A DNA stretch of 50,356 nucleotides from positions 1-50,356 of the forward strand of contig JAFTKJ010000005.1 of the NCBI GenBank assembly GCA_017453305.1, given 5' to 3'. The stretch's first letter is position 1. Every line of letters starts with the position of its first letter. Shown piece by piece: positions 7,738-17,481 of this stretch. The stretch comes from Clostridia bacterium. GTDB lineage: Bacteria > Bacillota > Clostridia > Oscillospirales > CAG-272. Position numbers and translations under genes: made by a program. The notes beneath the pieces were generated by a model. It was not told the DNA's origin and made no database searches. It saw nothing but the letters and a program-made list of their open reading frames with translations.

Positions 7738-8514
7738 ATGAGAGTGGTAGTAAAAATCGGTACGTCTACCTTGGCGCATCCGACGGGACTTTTGAATATT
7801 CGCCGTGTGGAGGAGCTTTGTCGTGTGCTGAGTGATCTGAAAAATTCAGGACATGAGGTGATCCTCGTTTCCTCGGGTGCAATCGGTATGGGCGTTGGTA
7901 AGCTATCGCTCAAGGAGCGCCCCTCCGACATTCCAACCAAACAGGCGGCAGCCGCCGTAGGGCAGTGCGAATTGATGTATACATATGACCGCTTGTTTCA
8001 AAAATATCATCATACCGTGGCGCAGATCCTTTTGACGGGCTCCGACTTTAAAAACGACGACCGCTATCACAATTTCCAAAACACGCTGCGCCGTTTGTTG
8101 GAGCTGGACGTGCTTCCTATTATCAACGAAAATGACACCATTGCCACCGAGGAGATCAAGGTGGGCGACAACGACACACTCTCTGCCATGGTCGCAGTCA
8201 GTGTGGCGGCAGATCGCTTGATCCTGCTCTCCGACATTGACGGTCTGTATACTGCCGATCCGCACAAGTCCCCCGAAGCAAAGCTGATTCACCGCGTGGA
8301 TGCCCTGACCGACGAGATCATGGCACTTGCGGGAGGCGCAGGCTCGTCACTCGGTACGGGTGGCATGAAGACCAAGCTCCACGCCGCTGAGCTGTGCTAC
8401 GAGGCTGAATGCGAGATGGTGATTCTCAACGGTGCCGCACCTGAATTGCTCTACGATCTGTTTGACGGAAAGGCAGTCGGAACACGATTTTTTGCAAAAG
8501 GAGAACAGGCATGA
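7738..8514 (+). CDS. proB: Glutamate 5-kinase
   Basis: This enzyme phosphorylates glutamate to gamma-glutamyl phosphate, the first step of proline synthesis, in the cytosol. The 258-residue protein has the amino-acid kinase fold with KIGTSTLAHPTGLLN at the N-terminus, SSGAIGMGVGKL, NENDTIATEEIKVGDNDTLSA and the GTGGMKTKLHAA motif. It lacks the C-terminal PUA domain found in the longer enterobacterial form, a common arrangement in Firmicutes. The start at 7738 follows AAGAAAGG. Its stop overlaps the proA start by four bases (ATGA), so the two are translationally coupled. The operon holds all three proline genes in pathway order. Confidence 0.96.
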   Translation: MRVVVKIGTSTLAHPTGLLNIRRVEELCRVLSDLKNSGHEVILVSSGAIGMGVGKLSLKERPSDIPTKQAAAAVGQCELMYTYDRLFQKYHHTVAQILLTGSDFKNDDRYHNFQNTLRRLLELDVLPIINENDTIATEEIKVGDNDTLSAMVAVSVAADRLILLSDIDGLYTADPHKSPEAKLIHRVDALTDEIMALAGGAGSSLGTGGMKTKLHAAELCYEAECEMVILNGAAPELLYDLFDGKAVGTRFFAKGEQA

Positions 8515-9767
8515 CAACGCTTGAAATTTTACAAGGGGCAAAACGCGCCACCCGTGCCTTGTCCATGCTTTCCACCAAGGAAAAGGATGCGGCACTCCTC
8601 TCAATGGCGGATGCCTTGGAGGCGGATACAGAGGAGATTTTGCGTGCCAATGAAGAAGACGTACAGGCAGTTACGGGAATCATGAATCCCGTGATGGTCG
8701 ATCGTTTGCGACTGACTCGCGCACGCATTGCGGCAATGGCAAACGGCATTCGTGAGGTGGTCGATCTGCCCGATCCCGTAGGACGAGTGACCGATTCTTT
8801 CACCCGTCCCAGTGGCATCCGCGTTGAAAAAACGCGTGTTCCCATGGGCGTTGTGGCAATGATCTACGAGAGCCGTCCAAACGTTACCTCCGATGCGGCG
8901 GCGCTTTCACTCAAAAGCGGAAACGTCTGTGTTTTGCGCGGAGGTAAGGAGGCGTATCGATCCTCTTATGCCATCGTCTGTGCGTTGCGTAAGGGCTTGC
9001 GCAAATGCGGTCTGCCCGAAACCTTTGTCAACATGCTGGAGGATACCACACGTGCAGGTGCCAACGAGCTGATGACCGCTGTGGAGTACGTCGATCTTTT
9101 GATCCCACGCGGCGGTGCGGGCTTGATCCGCGCTTGTGTGGAAAACGCCAAGGTGCCTTGTATCCAAACGGGAACGGGAATTTGTCACGTGTACGTGGAC
9201 GAGGACGCCGATCTTGATATGGCACTCGATATTATTGAAAACGCCAAAACCTCACGCCCCTCCGTTTGTAACGCCGAGGAGGTTTGCCTTGTCAATCGCA
9301 AGATCGCGAACGCGTTTTTGCCGCGCTTGAAGCAGCGATTGAGCGAGGATCGTATTGCGCGTGGGGATACACCGGTAGAGCTTCGTACCGATCGGGAGGC
9401 ATACGCCATCATCGGCGGTACTCCTGCAACCGATGCGGATTTTGATACGGAATTTTTGAATTATATCCTTGCAATCAAGGTGGTTGCGGACGTAAAGGAG
9501 GCTGTGGAGCACATTGCGACGCATTCCACGCATCACAGCGACGCCATTGTGACCGAGAATTCCACGCACGCACGCTACTTTACTGCGGCAGTGGACAGCG
9601 CGGCGGTTTACGTCAATGCCTCCACTCGCTTTACCGACGGTGGCGAGTTTGGCTTGGGCTGTGAGATCGGTATCTCCACCCAAAAGCTTCATGCAAGAGG
9701 ACCTATGGGTCTTGAGGAGCTGACCACCTATAAGTACGTTATTCGCGGAAACGGACAAATCCGCTGA
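8511..9767 (+). CDS. proA: Gamma-glutamyl phosphate reductase
   Basis: This enzyme reduces gamma-glutamyl phosphate with NADPH to glutamate-5-semialdehyde, which cyclises to pyrroline-5-carboxylate. The 418-residue length is standard. Recognisable family motifs are MIYESRPNVTSDAAALSLKSGN, cut here to its central part YESRPNVTSDAA, then VLRGGKEA, LIPRGGAGLI, and RPSVCNAEEVCLVN, which contains the catalytic Cys of this aldehyde-dehydrogenase-like fold. The C-terminal FTDGGEFGLGCEIGIST is also characteristic. It overlaps proB by four bases and is followed by proC after 16 bases with a GGGGAAGGAG ribosome site. Confidence 0.96.
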   Translation: MTTLEILQGAKRATRALSMLSTKEKDAALLSMADALEADTEEILRANEEDVQAVTGIMNPVMVDRLRLTRARIAAMANGIREVVDLPDPVGRVTDSFTRPSGIRVEKTRVPMGVVAMIYESRPNVTSDAAALSLKSGNVCVLRGGKEAYRSSYAIVCALRKGLRKCGLPETFVNMLEDTTRAGANELMTAVEYVDLLIPRGGAGLIRACVENAKVPCIQTGTGICHVYVDEDADLDMALDIIENAKTSRPSVCNAEEVCLVNRKIANAFLPRLKQRLSEDRIARGDTPVELRTDREAYAIIGGTPATDADFDTEFLNYILAIKVVADVKEAVEHIATHSTHHSDAIVTENSTHARYFTAAVDSAAVYVNASTRFTDGGEFGLGCEIGISTQKLHARGPMGLEELTTYKYVIRGNGQIR

Positions 9768-9783
9768 TGGGGAAGGAGCAATT

Positions 9784-10593
9784 ATGAAATACAAATTTGG
9801 TTTTATCGGTTGCGGAAACATGGGCGGCGCATTGGCGCAAGCCGTTGTCAAGTCTGTAAGACCGCTCGAAATTATCGCGTTGTGCGATGCCAATATCGAA
9901 CGCGCGGCTGCACTTGCCGAGTCCTTCGGTTGCTCGGTTGCAACTCTTGCGCAAATTGCAGCTGATTGCGAATATATCTTTCTCGGTGTCAAGCCGCAGG
10001 GCTTTGCAGGGCTGTTTGAAGAGATCGCGCCCATTCTCAAGGCGAGAAAGGATCGCTTTGTGCTCATCAGCATGGCGGCAGGCGTCAGCATTGCGGCAAT
10101 TGAAAAGATGTGCGGCGTTTCCGCGCCCGTCATTCGCATCATGCCCAACACGCCCGTTTCGGTTGGCGAGGGTATGATCCTTTATACGGCCAATGATGCC
10201 GTGAGTGATTGTGACATCGACGTATTCCTGCACGCGCTCTCAAAGGCGGGCAAGCTTGACGAAATTGCAGAGGATAAGATCGATGCCGCAAGTGCGCTTT
10301 CGGGCTGTGGTCCTGCATTTGTCTATCTTTTTGCCGAGGCGTTGGCAGATGGTGCCGTGGAATGCGGTTTGGCGCGTGACAAAGCCAACCTGTACGCCGC
10401 GCAAACGCTTTTGGGGGCTGCAACGCTCCTTTTGGAGAGTGGAAAGCATCCGGGAGAACTCAAGGACGCGGTTTGCAGTCCGGGTGGCACCACCATTGCA
10501 GGCGTACATGCCTTGGAGGAAAGTGCATTCCGTTCCGCCTCCATGAACGCCGTTACCGCGGCTTATGAAAAAACATTGAAATTAAAGAAATAA
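9784..10593 (+). CDS. proC: Pyrroline-5-carboxylate reductase
   Basis: This enzyme carries out the last step of proline synthesis, the NAD(P)H-dependent reduction of pyrroline-5-carboxylate. The 269-residue protein begins with a Rossmann dinucleotide motif (FGFIGCGNMGGALA), has VKPQ (GVKPQGF) and MPNTPVSVGEG in the middle, and ends with the dimerisation/active-site signature region that includes GCGPAF and SPGGTTIAGVHALE. It is the last gene of proBAC; a strong bidirectional terminator begins two bases after its stop. Confidence 0.96.
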   Translation: MKYKFGFIGCGNMGGALAQAVVKSVRPLEIIALCDANIERAAALAESFGCSVATLAQIAADCEYIFLGVKPQGFAGLFEEIAPILKARKDRFVLISMAAGVSIAAIEKMCGVSAPVIRIMPNTPVSVGEGMILYTANDAVSDCDIDVFLHALSKAGKLDEIAEDKIDAASALSGCGPAFVYLFAEALADGAVECGLARDKANLYAAQTLLGAATLLLESGKHPGELKDAVCSPGGTTIAGVHALEESAFRSASMNAVTAAYEKTLKLKK

Positions 10594-10594
10594 G

Positions 10595-10637
10595 AAAAAA
10601 GATCAACGCCAATTATTTGTTGGTGTTGATCTTTTTT
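10595..10637. terminator. Bidirectional terminator between proC and the convergent membrane-protein gene
   Basis: An 18-nt stem (10595-10612 with 10620-10637, one G-T pair) starts with six A and ends with six T, so it can stop transcription from both sides. Confidence 0.9.
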
Positions 10638-10644
10638 GTATCAA

Positions 10645-11661
10645 TTAAGTGTTTTCGGGTGCGATTTCGTCCGCGGTGGGCTCTTCCTCTGCACCGTCGT
10701 CCTCAGAGTCGTCATCGTCTGTAGCGCTGACGTAAGGAGCGATCATATAGCGATCAATGATCGGATACGCCGCATACGCGCAGGTAAAGGTAGTGATCGC
10801 AAGATACCAGATGAAGGGAAGGATGATTGGAATTCCGCCCAAGGGGGTTGCAATCAAAAGTGGGATCAGCAAAACGTGAATGGCAGTGATGACGATCAAT
10901 CCAAGAATTGCCATAAGATTACGCTTGATGCCAAGTGTGGTAAAGATGAGTGCGTTTTTGAAGATCTTGCGGATGGAAAGATCAAAGGTCACCAGCAAAA
11001 GGTAAATGTAAAAACGCATAATGAAGTACAGAATGATCAGCGCAATTACTCCGTAAAAGCCAAGGTTGCCCAGAAAGGTGTTGGGTTGACCGCTGAAGTA
11101 TACCAGGTCAAAGCAGAGCGCAAAAATGGCGGTGGCGTCCAACAGTCCCATCAAAAATCCTTGCTTGAGGTTGCGCTTGATGGCGTAGAAATAATCCGAC
11201 CAGATAAACACGGCGTCTCCGCGAACCATGTTTCTTACAATATAGGTCGCGCCCACGTTCTGCCAGCCAAAGGTCAAAAATAAAAACAGAAAGCAAGCAC
11301 CCATCCCGATATAAGCTCCTACGCCGTAAACGGGAATGCCTTTTTGCGTTCCGAGAATGTCAAACAGCATGGTGATGCTTGGGGATTGCGCCACAGCATT
11401 TGCACCAAAGAGCTGTGGGACCAAAAAGTCCTCAGCCACGGGCGTTTGCGGCATGGAAACAAAGAGATAGAGGCAAATGAGAAAGGGGAGAATAAGGGGG
11501 AGCATGATCAGGTTGAGTGAGATCAGCTTCCAAAAGCGTCTCCCAAGGAGTTTGAAATAGCGCTTTAAGGTAGGAGTGGTATCCTCCTCCTTAGCATCGG
11601 GACGGTTGTCTCGATTGTAGTCGAACAGACCAAAAAGCTTGTTTTTTGTATTCGTTGCCAA
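10645..11661 (-). CDS. Multi-pass membrane protein, possibly DUF624/YesL-like
   Basis: The 338-residue protein has a polar N-terminus of about 30 residues, then about six hydrophobic segments (first at roughly 45-70, others from about 125 to 290), and an acidic Asp/Glu-rich C-terminal tail. The motif KRYFKLLGRRFWKLISLNLI before the first segment resembles the start of DUF624/YesL proteins. That family often accompanies sugar ABC transporters but has no settled function. I choose the TTG at 11661 as start: GGAAG lies seven bases upstream and no ATG fits. It stands alone with its own promoter and shares the terminator with proC. Substrate and role cannot be read from the sequence. Confidence 0.7.
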   Translation of the reverse strand: MATNTKNKLFGLFDYNRDNRPDAKEEDTTPTLKRYFKLLGRRFWKLISLNLIMLPLILPFLICLYLFVSMPQTPVAEDFLVPQLFGANAVAQSPSITMLFDILGTQKGIPVYGVGAYIGMGACFLFLFLTFGWQNVGATYIVRNMVRGDAVFIWSDYFYAIKRNLKQGFLMGLLDATAIFALCFDLVYFSGQPNTFLGNLGFYGVIALIILYFIMRFYIYLLLVTFDLSIRKIFKNALIFTTLGIKRNLMAILGLIVITAIHVLLIPLLIATPLGGIPIILPFIWYLAITTFTCAYAAYPIIDRYMIAPYVSATDDDDSEDDGAEEEPTADEIAPENT

Positions 11662-11694
11662 AATGTTACTTCCTTTATTGTATTTTATACGGTT

Positions 11695-11723
11695 ATTGTA
11701 TCACATTATGGTGAAAAAGTCAA
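11695..11723 (-). promoter_or_regulatory. Sigma-A promoter of the membrane-protein gene
   Basis: On the minus strand TTGACT (11723-11718), 17 bp, TACAAT (11700-11695), ending 33 bases before the TTG start. Confidence 0.75.
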
Positions 11724-11754
11724 TAATCTTAAAAAATTTACACAGTTTACAATC

Positions 11755-12600
11755 TTACACACGTTCGGTTTGAGTCAAAAAGTCCTGCAAAAGTGCATCC
11801 TGCAGCTTTTTGACCGTATCGGTTGCGCGAGAGCCAACCGCAATACCGTCCACCTCCACAATGCGCATGCAAAGGGCGGAGGCAGAGGTAAGCAATACCT
11901 CGTCGGCATCCATCAGGTCAGAGAGCGTGTATTCGCATTCCTTGACGGGAATCCCAAAGCTTTGACAGCATTTGATCAAGTGCGCGCGTCCCGTTCCTGC
12001 AAGGATCTTGCGATCTGCAGGGTGGGTCAAAAGCTCACCATTTTTCAAAATGGAAACGTTGGAGTGTGCGCACTCAGTCACGATTCCGTCTCGGTGCAAA
12101 ATGCATTCGTCTACGCCTGCCTCTACGCATTCCTGCGTTGCAAGGACGCTGGGCAATAGGTTTAAGGATTTGATATTGCAATGCAGAGCACGGGTGTCGG
12201 GGCGTGAAATACAGCGCAACGTTTTATAGGTATCCTTGATTTGCGCGGGGCGGAGCATGATCCAAAGATTGGGTTCCGTATTTTGCGGAAACGCGTGATT
12301 GCGAAAATCTGTTCCTCTTGAAAATTGAAAATAGACCCACAAGTCACCGCAATCCAATTTTTGCACAAGTGTATTGATCAGCTCGCAAAGCTCCTCGTGT
12401 TTGATGGTGGGATAAATTTTTAAGAGGTTTGCACTTTGAAAGATGCGTTCCACGTGCTCCTCCAGCATATAGATGCGATAATTGCGGCTGTAGGTCACGT
12501 CGTAAACGCCGTCGCCAAAGTAGCTCGCACGATCCAGCATCGGAACGCTGATGCGGTCCAATTCGTCAATTTTTCCGTTATAATATCCAAGTGTTTTCAT
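11755..12600 (-). CDS. Class IV aminotransferase, D-amino-acid transaminase-like
   Basis: A longer frame reaches 12663, but the family N-terminus is MKTLGYYNGK at 12600, giving 281 residues. Fold-type IV PLP enzymes of this kind move amino groups between D-amino acids such as D-alanine and D-glutamate. Visible motifs are SYFGDGVYDVT near the N-terminus, LHCNIKSLNLLPSVLA with the PLP-binding Lys, and GIVTECAHSNVSI with the cofactor-contacting Glu. The CNIKSLNLLPSVLA block favours D-amino-acid transaminase over branched-chain or aminodeoxychorismate enzymes. The ribosome site is weak. It lies 22 bases downstream of a secreted glucosaminidase-like gene, which fits a shared role in cell-wall metabolism. 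Confidence 0.82.
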   Translation of the reverse strand: MKTLGYYNGKIDELDRISVPMLDRASYFGDGVYDVTYSRNYRIYMLEEHVERIFQSANLLKIYPTIKHEELCELINTLVQKLDCGDLWVYFQFSRGTDFRNHAFPQNTEPNLWIMLRPAQIKDTYKTLRCISRPDTRALHCNIKSLNLLPSVLATQECVEAGVDECILHRDGIVTECAHSNVSILKNGELLTHPADRKILAGTGRAHLIKCCQSFGIPVKECEYTLSDLMDADEVLLTSASALCMRIVEVDGIAVGSRATDTVKKLQDALLQDFLTQTERV

Positions 12601-12622
12601 AATTTGCGAAGGGTCCTTTCTG

Positions 12623-14839
12623 TCAAGCGTTTGCATCGGACAAGATTTGCTCCAAACGGGCAATTGTGTCTGCCGAATATGCGGCGTCGGGGTCGGATAA
12701 AGCCGTAGAAGCTACGTCCGTTGCGCTTCTCGTACAGTATATGCCGTGAGGGAGAATTGCTTGCACACTTCCGTCGGAATAGGAAAAAAGTGCGTAAAAG
12801 TTCATAGAGAATTGCTCATTGAGTCGAGCGCCTTCAAGAGGTGGAGTTTCGGCACTTAAGATCTGCCACTCGGTATCAAAGGCGATATCAATTTGCTCTG
12901 ATGCCACCACAGCTTTCGTCTGTGTTCCGTGCGCATCCGTCACCGTTGCAAAAAAATGGATTGCAGGGGAGGGGAGTGTGGAGAGAAGCTCAAATGCTTC
13001 GCGCTCAATTGCCGCGTAAAAACGCAGATGGTTGCTTGTGCTGTGGAAATGTAGCGCTGCTCCGGAAAGCTGTTCAAACTTGGCGTAGAGTGCCGTATAG
13101 GTTGTATTAAGTCTTGGTATAGGAGCACCGCCGGATGGAAAAAAAGTTCCGTCTGAGCCGTACCAACCGATAAAATCTTGTTCCTCACAAACGGGCAAGG
13201 AAAATGGTGTACCGAGTGTGTGGTTTACCGTTTGGCTGTTGCTACCGTTTTGCAGGGTTACCTCAATCTCGGGCGTGGGAAGAACGTTGACGTAGATCAC
13301 GGCGCACAGGACGTGATAGCTACTCTTTTTTGCGCTGTCGGAGTGATCGTACGCGGCGGTTGCGCGTATGGTAAGGATGTGTGTTGAATTTTCGGCAAAG
13401 TCGATGGGGAGTCGGGTATCAAATTGATCATTGCCGGAAAGTGATAACCACTCGCCATCGTCCCAACGGTATTCAATGCCCGATACGCCGTAGCTGTGCG
13501 AGACGATACCGCGAAGGGGCAAAAGATCTCCTGCGTAGCATTCCCGAGTGGTATAAAGTGCCGATTCGGAGATGTCCAAAAACGGCTCTGCCCAAAATAC
13601 CGAATACGCATACTTTTGTGTTGCGGGCGCAAGATAGGAGCATTTTCCATTTGCCGGGTCAGGAGATACTGCCTTCGGCATGCCATCGTAAACGGGAATT
13701 AAGAAGCTACACGGTCCGTCCAAGACACCGCAGGAGGCAAACGCGGAATAAAGCGTGCGCGCCTCGGTCATAGCTCCCGTCACGTTTTGCATATATTGCC
13801 CCCAGAAGTTGCGGTCGGCGGCACGGCTGTCAACATTGAACTTTTGCAAATAGATCGTGTTTTGATAGCGATCGATAAAGCTGTTTTTTATGGTGTAAGC
13901 TCCACCGTAAGCAGATTTCCAAAGCGTATTCCACGCAGGGGAGCCTCCCCACGCCTCGCTCATAGCATCGGTTCCGCTTTGCGCGCGTACCATGGCGTTG
14001 TAGTAGATGGTAAATAAGCCGTTTCCGCTTGCTTTGATATTGTAAAGATTATAGTAGCCATCAAGAGCAAGCAATTGCTCGGAGGTGTAGCCGGAGGTAG
14101 GCGTTAGCACGCTGTTGCCTTGGTCGGAGGTTTGTGTCTTATTTTGGTAGTATTCGTTCAAAAGCGTTCCGCACTTGCCGGAAATGACAGGGGAAAGTCC
14201 TTCCACACCTTGCTCCTGGCGCGCTTTGACCGCAAGATAGACGGGATTGATGGAAAGTTCGTTGCCAATCTCCAAAAAGGTATCGGTAAAGCTTTTTCCG
14301 TTTTCAAGGAGTCGATTCTCCATAAACGTTCCTTGCAAAACGGCTTGTACCTCATCCGCGGAGATGCCGGCGGCAGAGGAGAGATCATAAAATTGGAAAA
14401 TATCGGTCTCGTTCAAGAAATTACGGGGATCCATAAAATACTTCACTGCCGCCGTCGAAGCCTGGTAGTAACCGGAGTCGTACAGCGTAGGATTTAGGGG
14501 ATGTCGGTATGCCTCATAGGTACTTGAAGAATGAATGAGGTTGAGTTCAGGATCGGTCGTCTCCTGCTCAATGATGTAGTTCCAGGTGTAGGTAGAATTT
14601 TCTTGCGTAATTTGCAGGGGGGTAAAGCTCCAGTTGGGATGCAACAAATGAAGCTCGGTCAGATAGGTTGCGTAGTCAGCAGGGAAGCCTGCGTCCAAAA
14701 GGGATTGATAATAAGCCTCGGCGTCGCCTGCAAAATAACGGGTACTGCCGCTGACGCCAAAGGAAATTCCGCCAAGGAATATGAACGTCAGAACCAAGCA
14801 AAGAAATCTGACAAGCGTTTTTTTCAGTCTGCCTTTCAT
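12623..14839 (-). CDS. Secreted glucosaminidase-like cell-wall protein
   Basis: The 738-residue protein has a Sec signal peptide (charged MKGRLKKTLVRF, hydrophobic core to about residue 29). The region from about 40 to 370 resembles GH73-type N-acetylglucosaminidases of Clostridia: YFMDPRNFLNETDIFQFYDLS, shown here only for its DPRNFLNE core, then VQAVLQGTFM, SINPVYLAVKARQEQG and a YNLYNIKASG block. Glu in RQEQG is the likely catalytic acid. C-terminal parts include an all-beta region and a segment ending TTYTALYAKF that looks like a Listeria-Bacteroides repeat. It probably cuts peptidoglycan glycan strands during growth or sporulation. The start has a strong AAAGGAGGC site. Confidence 0.75.
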   Translation of the reverse strand: MKGRLKKTLVRFLCLVLTFIFLGGISFGVSGSTRYFAGDAEAYYQSLLDAGFPADYATYLTELHLLHPNWSFTPLQITQENSTYTWNYIIEQETTDPELNLIHSSSTYEAYRHPLNPTLYDSGYYQASTAAVKYFMDPRNFLNETDIFQFYDLSSAAGISADEVQAVLQGTFMENRLLENGKSFTDTFLEIGNELSINPVYLAVKARQEQGVEGLSPVISGKCGTLLNEYYQNKTQTSDQGNSVLTPTSGYTSEQLLALDGYYNLYNIKASGNGLFTIYYNAMVRAQSGTDAMSEAWGGSPAWNTLWKSAYGGAYTIKNSFIDRYQNTIYLQKFNVDSRAADRNFWGQYMQNVTGAMTEARTLYSAFASCGVLDGPCSFLIPVYDGMPKAVSPDPANGKCSYLAPATQKYAYSVFWAEPFLDISESALYTTRECYAGDLLPLRGIVSHSYGVSGIEYRWDDGEWLSLSGNDQFDTRLPIDFAENSTHILTIRATAAYDHSDSAKKSSYHVLCAVIYVNVLPTPEIEVTLQNGSNSQTVNHTLGTPFSLPVCEEQDFIGWYGSDGTFFPSGGAPIPRLNTTYTALYAKFEQLSGAALHFHSTSNHLRFYAAIEREAFELLSTLPSPAIHFFATVTDAHGTQTKAVVASEQIDIAFDTEWQILSAETPPLEGARLNEQFSMNFYALFSYSDGSVQAILPHGIYCTRSATDVASTALSDPDAAYSADTIARLEQILSDANA

Positions 14840-14869
14840 TTGTGCCTCCTTTATTTTTACTGTAACTAT

Positions 14870-14878
14870 ATTATACCA
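14870..14878 (-). promoter_or_regulatory. Extended -10 promoter of the glucosaminidase-like gene
   Basis: On the minus strand TGGTATAAT (14878-14870) is an extended -10 element; no good -35 box is seen at 17 bp. The ATG is about 30 bases downstream. Confidence 0.65.
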
Positions 14879-14933
14879 TACAAACTGTTTATTTTGGAGT
14901 GTTTTTTAGAAAAAAATAAAATATTTTACAAGT

Positions 14934-14974
14934 AAAAAAATACCGGGTGGAGGTATCATACCTCCACCCGGTAT
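14934..14974 (-). terminator. Terminator of the ctsR-mcsAB-clpC operon
   Basis: A perfect 16-bp GC-rich stem (14940-14955 with 14959-14974) with a 3-nt loop is followed on the minus strand by a run of T at 14939-14934, ten bases after the clpC stop. Confidence 0.92.
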
Positions 14975-14984
14975 TCATATTGCA

Positions 14985-17429
14985 TTATTGCTTCAAAAAT
15001 ACGATTTTTTCATCCTTGACGTCGGCAAGGATCTTGTCGCCCGATGCGATCTTTCCCTCCAGCATCTCTGCGGAGAAGGCATCCTCCACCAGCCGCACGA
15101 TGGCGCGACGGAGGGGGCGTGCCCCATAAGTGGCATCAAACCCTTCTTTTGCAAGAAGTGAGGGAACGGCAGGGGAAAAGGAAAGTGTAATTCCAAGATC
15201 AAGGCAACGCTTTGTAATGCTTTCCAGCATCAGCGAAGCGATTTGCTCGATGTTTTCCTTGGAGAGACTGTTGAAGATGATGATGTCGTCAATTCTGTTT
15301 AGAAATTCGGGTCGGAAGGTGCGCTTCAATGCTTCCATCATGCGCTCCTTTTGTGCTTCCTTGGAGTTGTTTGCAACGGCATCTGCCGTAAATCCAAGAG
15401 ATTTCGTAGCCGCCAATTCGCCTGCACCTACGTTGGAGGTCAGAATGATGACCGTGTTTTTGAAATCGACGTGGCGTCCCTGCGAATCGGTCAGAATACC
15501 GTCCTCCAACACCTGTAAAAGGATGTTAAAGACGTCGGGATGTGCTTTTTCGATCTCGTCAAACAGCACGACGGAGTAGGGCTTGCGGCGAATGCGCTCG
15601 GTCAGCTGTCCGCCTTCGTCAAAGCCAACGTAGCCGGGGGGAGAGCCGATGAGCTTGGAAACGCTGTGCTTTTCCATGTATTCGGACATGTCAAGTCGAA
15701 TCATCGCGGAGGCGTCTCCGAACATGACCTCTGCCAAAGCCTTGGCAAGCTCTGTTTTACCGATACCCGTAGGTCCCATAAATATGAACGAGCCAACGGG
15801 GCGTCGAGGATCCTTCAGACCCATTCTGCCGCGACGGATCGCCTTGGATACGGCTTCTACAGCGTCATCCTGACCGATCACGCGAGCGCGCAAGAGCTCT
15901 GTCAGGTGCAATAGCTTTTCACTTTCTTCGGCTAAAAGATTACTTACGGGAATGCCTGTCCATTGTGTCACGATATCCGCAATGTCGGTTTCGGTTACGG
16001 TCAATCCGGTATTGTTTTGCGCGTTTTTCCATGCATCTTTTTTCTCTGTGTACTCCTGCTTGCGTGCTTGCTCCTCGTCACGGAGCTTTGCCGCACGCTC
16101 AAATTCCTGTGCCTTGATTGCTTCCTCTTTGTCTTTTGCAATCCTCTTGATCTCCTCCTCTATCGCTTTGAGATCGGGAGGGGAAGTGTGTGCATGGATA
16201 CGCAAGCGGGATGCGGCTTCATCGATCAGATCGATTGCCTTATCCGGCAAAAAGCGATCTGCAATATAGCGAACGGAAAGCTTGACCGCTGCGTTGAGCG
16301 CTTCATCCGAAATTTTGAGCTTGTGGTGTGCCTCGTACTTCTCTCGTAAACCCTTTAAGATCTCAAGCGCATCCTCGGCGCTCGGTTCTCCCACCATTAC
16401 GGATTGGAAGCGTCGCTCCAGGGCTGCATCCTTTTCGATGTGTTTGCGATATTCCGAGATCGTAGTAGCTCCTATCACCTGCATCTCACCGCGTGCAAGA
16501 GCAGGCTTGATGATATTTGCGGCATCCACGGCGCCCTCAGCGGCGCCCGCACCGATGATGGTGTGGATCTCATCGATGAAAAGGATGATATTGGGGTTGT
16601 TGCGAACTTCCTCCATCACGTTTTTGAAGCGTTCCTCAAACTCACCGCGGTATTTAGCACCTGCGATCATGGAGGCGATATCCAGCGTGATAATGCTTTT
16701 ATCCAGAAGATTTTCGGGAACGTTGCCTGCAACGATGCGTTGCGCCAAGCCTTCAACCACTGCAGTCTTGCCGACACCCGGCTCACCGATGAGGCAGGGA
16801 TTGTTTTTGGTACGACGGGAAAGGATTTGAATGACGCGCTCGGTTTCGGCATCTCTGCCAATGATGGGATCCAATTTCCCACTTCGCGCGATCTCATTCA
16901 GGTCTCGTCCGAAGCTTTTTAACGTTTGGGAGGAGGCAATGGCACTTTTTTCACTTGTGGGTTGGTTTTGTGCGGAGGTGCGTGCTGTGTTGACCGCATT
17001 TCCAAGATAGGAGGCGACCTCACCACGCAATTCATTGACGTTGACGTCCATGTTTTCCAGAATGCGGACGGCGACGCAATCCTGTTCATTCAGCAAAGCC
17101 AGGAGCAAATGCTCGGTACCGATGTCCTCTTGTCCGTGCTTTTGTGCCTCGTAAAGCGAATTCTGAATGATGCTTTTGGTACGTGGCGTCATGTCTCCTG
17201 CCGAAACGGCAGAGGGGGTACCCGCACCTGCCAATTGGATCACGGCATTTTTCAGTTTGTCGAGTGCAACACCGCGCTGGCGCAAATAATGTGACGCCAC
17301 GCCGGTTTCTTCTTTGCATAGTCCAAGCAACAAATGCTCGCTTCCAATATAAGTGTGACCCATCTCCGAGGCAAATTCCAAGGAGAAATTGAGTGCGTTT
17401 TGAGCTTTTTGAGTAAATCTGTTTTGCAT
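14985..17429 (-). CDS. clpC: ClpC AAA+ unfoldase
   Basis: ClpC unfolds substrates, including arginine-phosphorylated proteins marked by McsB, and feeds them to ClpP. The 814-residue protein has two Clp-N repeats (1-145, starting [20 protein letters not shown], of which GSEHLLLGL is typical), a first AAA+ module with Walker [11 protein letters not shown], a UVR-like middle coiled coil ([14 protein letters not shown]), and a second AAA+ module with [10 protein letters not shown] and [18 protein letters not shown], of which DMSEYMEKH is diagnostic. Length and order match ClpC rather than ClpB or ClpE. It is the last gene of the operon, 37 bases after mcsB, with an RNA hairpin between them. ClpP is not in the window. 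Confidence 0.96.
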   Translation of the reverse strand: MQNRFTQKAQNALNFSLEFASEMGHTYIGSEHLLLGLCKEETGVASHYLRQRGVALDKLKNAVIQLAGAGTPSAVSAGDMTPRTKSIIQNSLYEAQKHGQEDIGTEHLLLALLNEQDCVAVRILENMDVNVNELRGEVASYLGNAVNTARTSAQNQPTSEKSAIASSQTLKSFGRDLNEIARSGKLDPIIGRDAETERVIQILSRRTKNNPCLIGEPGVGKTAVVEGLAQRIVAGNVPENLLDKSIITLDIASMIAGAKYRGEFEERFKNVMEEVRNNPNIILFIDEIHTIIGAGAAEGAVDAANIIKPALARGEMQVIGATTISEYRKHIEKDAALERRFQSVMVGEPSAEDALEILKGLREKYEAHHKLKISDEALNAAVKLSVRYIADRFLPDKAIDLIDEAASRLRIHAHTSPPDLKAIEEEIKRIAKDKEEAIKAQEFERAAKLRDEEQARKQEYTEKKDAWKNAQNNTGLTVTETDIADIVTQWTGIPVSNLLAEESEKLLHLTELLRARVIGQDDAVEAVSKAIRRGRMGLKDPRRPVGSFIFMGPTGIGKTELAKALAEVMFGDASAMIRLDMSEYMEKHSVSKLIGSPPGYVGFDEGGQLTERIRRKPYSVVLFDEIEKAHPDVFNILLQVLEDGILTDSQGRHVDFKNTVIILTSNVGAGELAATKSLGFTADAVANNSKEAQKERMMEALKRTFRPEFLNRIDDIIIFNSLSKENIEQIASLMLESITKRCLDLGITLSFSPAVPSLLAKEGFDATYGARPLRRAIVRLVEDAFSAEMLEGKIASGDKILADVKDEKIVFLKQ

Positions 17430-17448
17430 TTATGGATCCTTTCTGACA

Positions 17449-17481
17449 GATCCGAAAGAGAATACCTTATCCTTTCGGATC
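17449..17481 (-). other. Intercistronic stem-loop between mcsB and clpC
   Basis: GATCCGAAAG (17449-17458) pairs perfectly with CTTTCGGATC (17472-17481). The stem includes the last codons and stop of mcsB. There is no T-run, so it is not an ordinary terminator; it may affect RNA processing or clpC translation. Confidence 0.6.
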
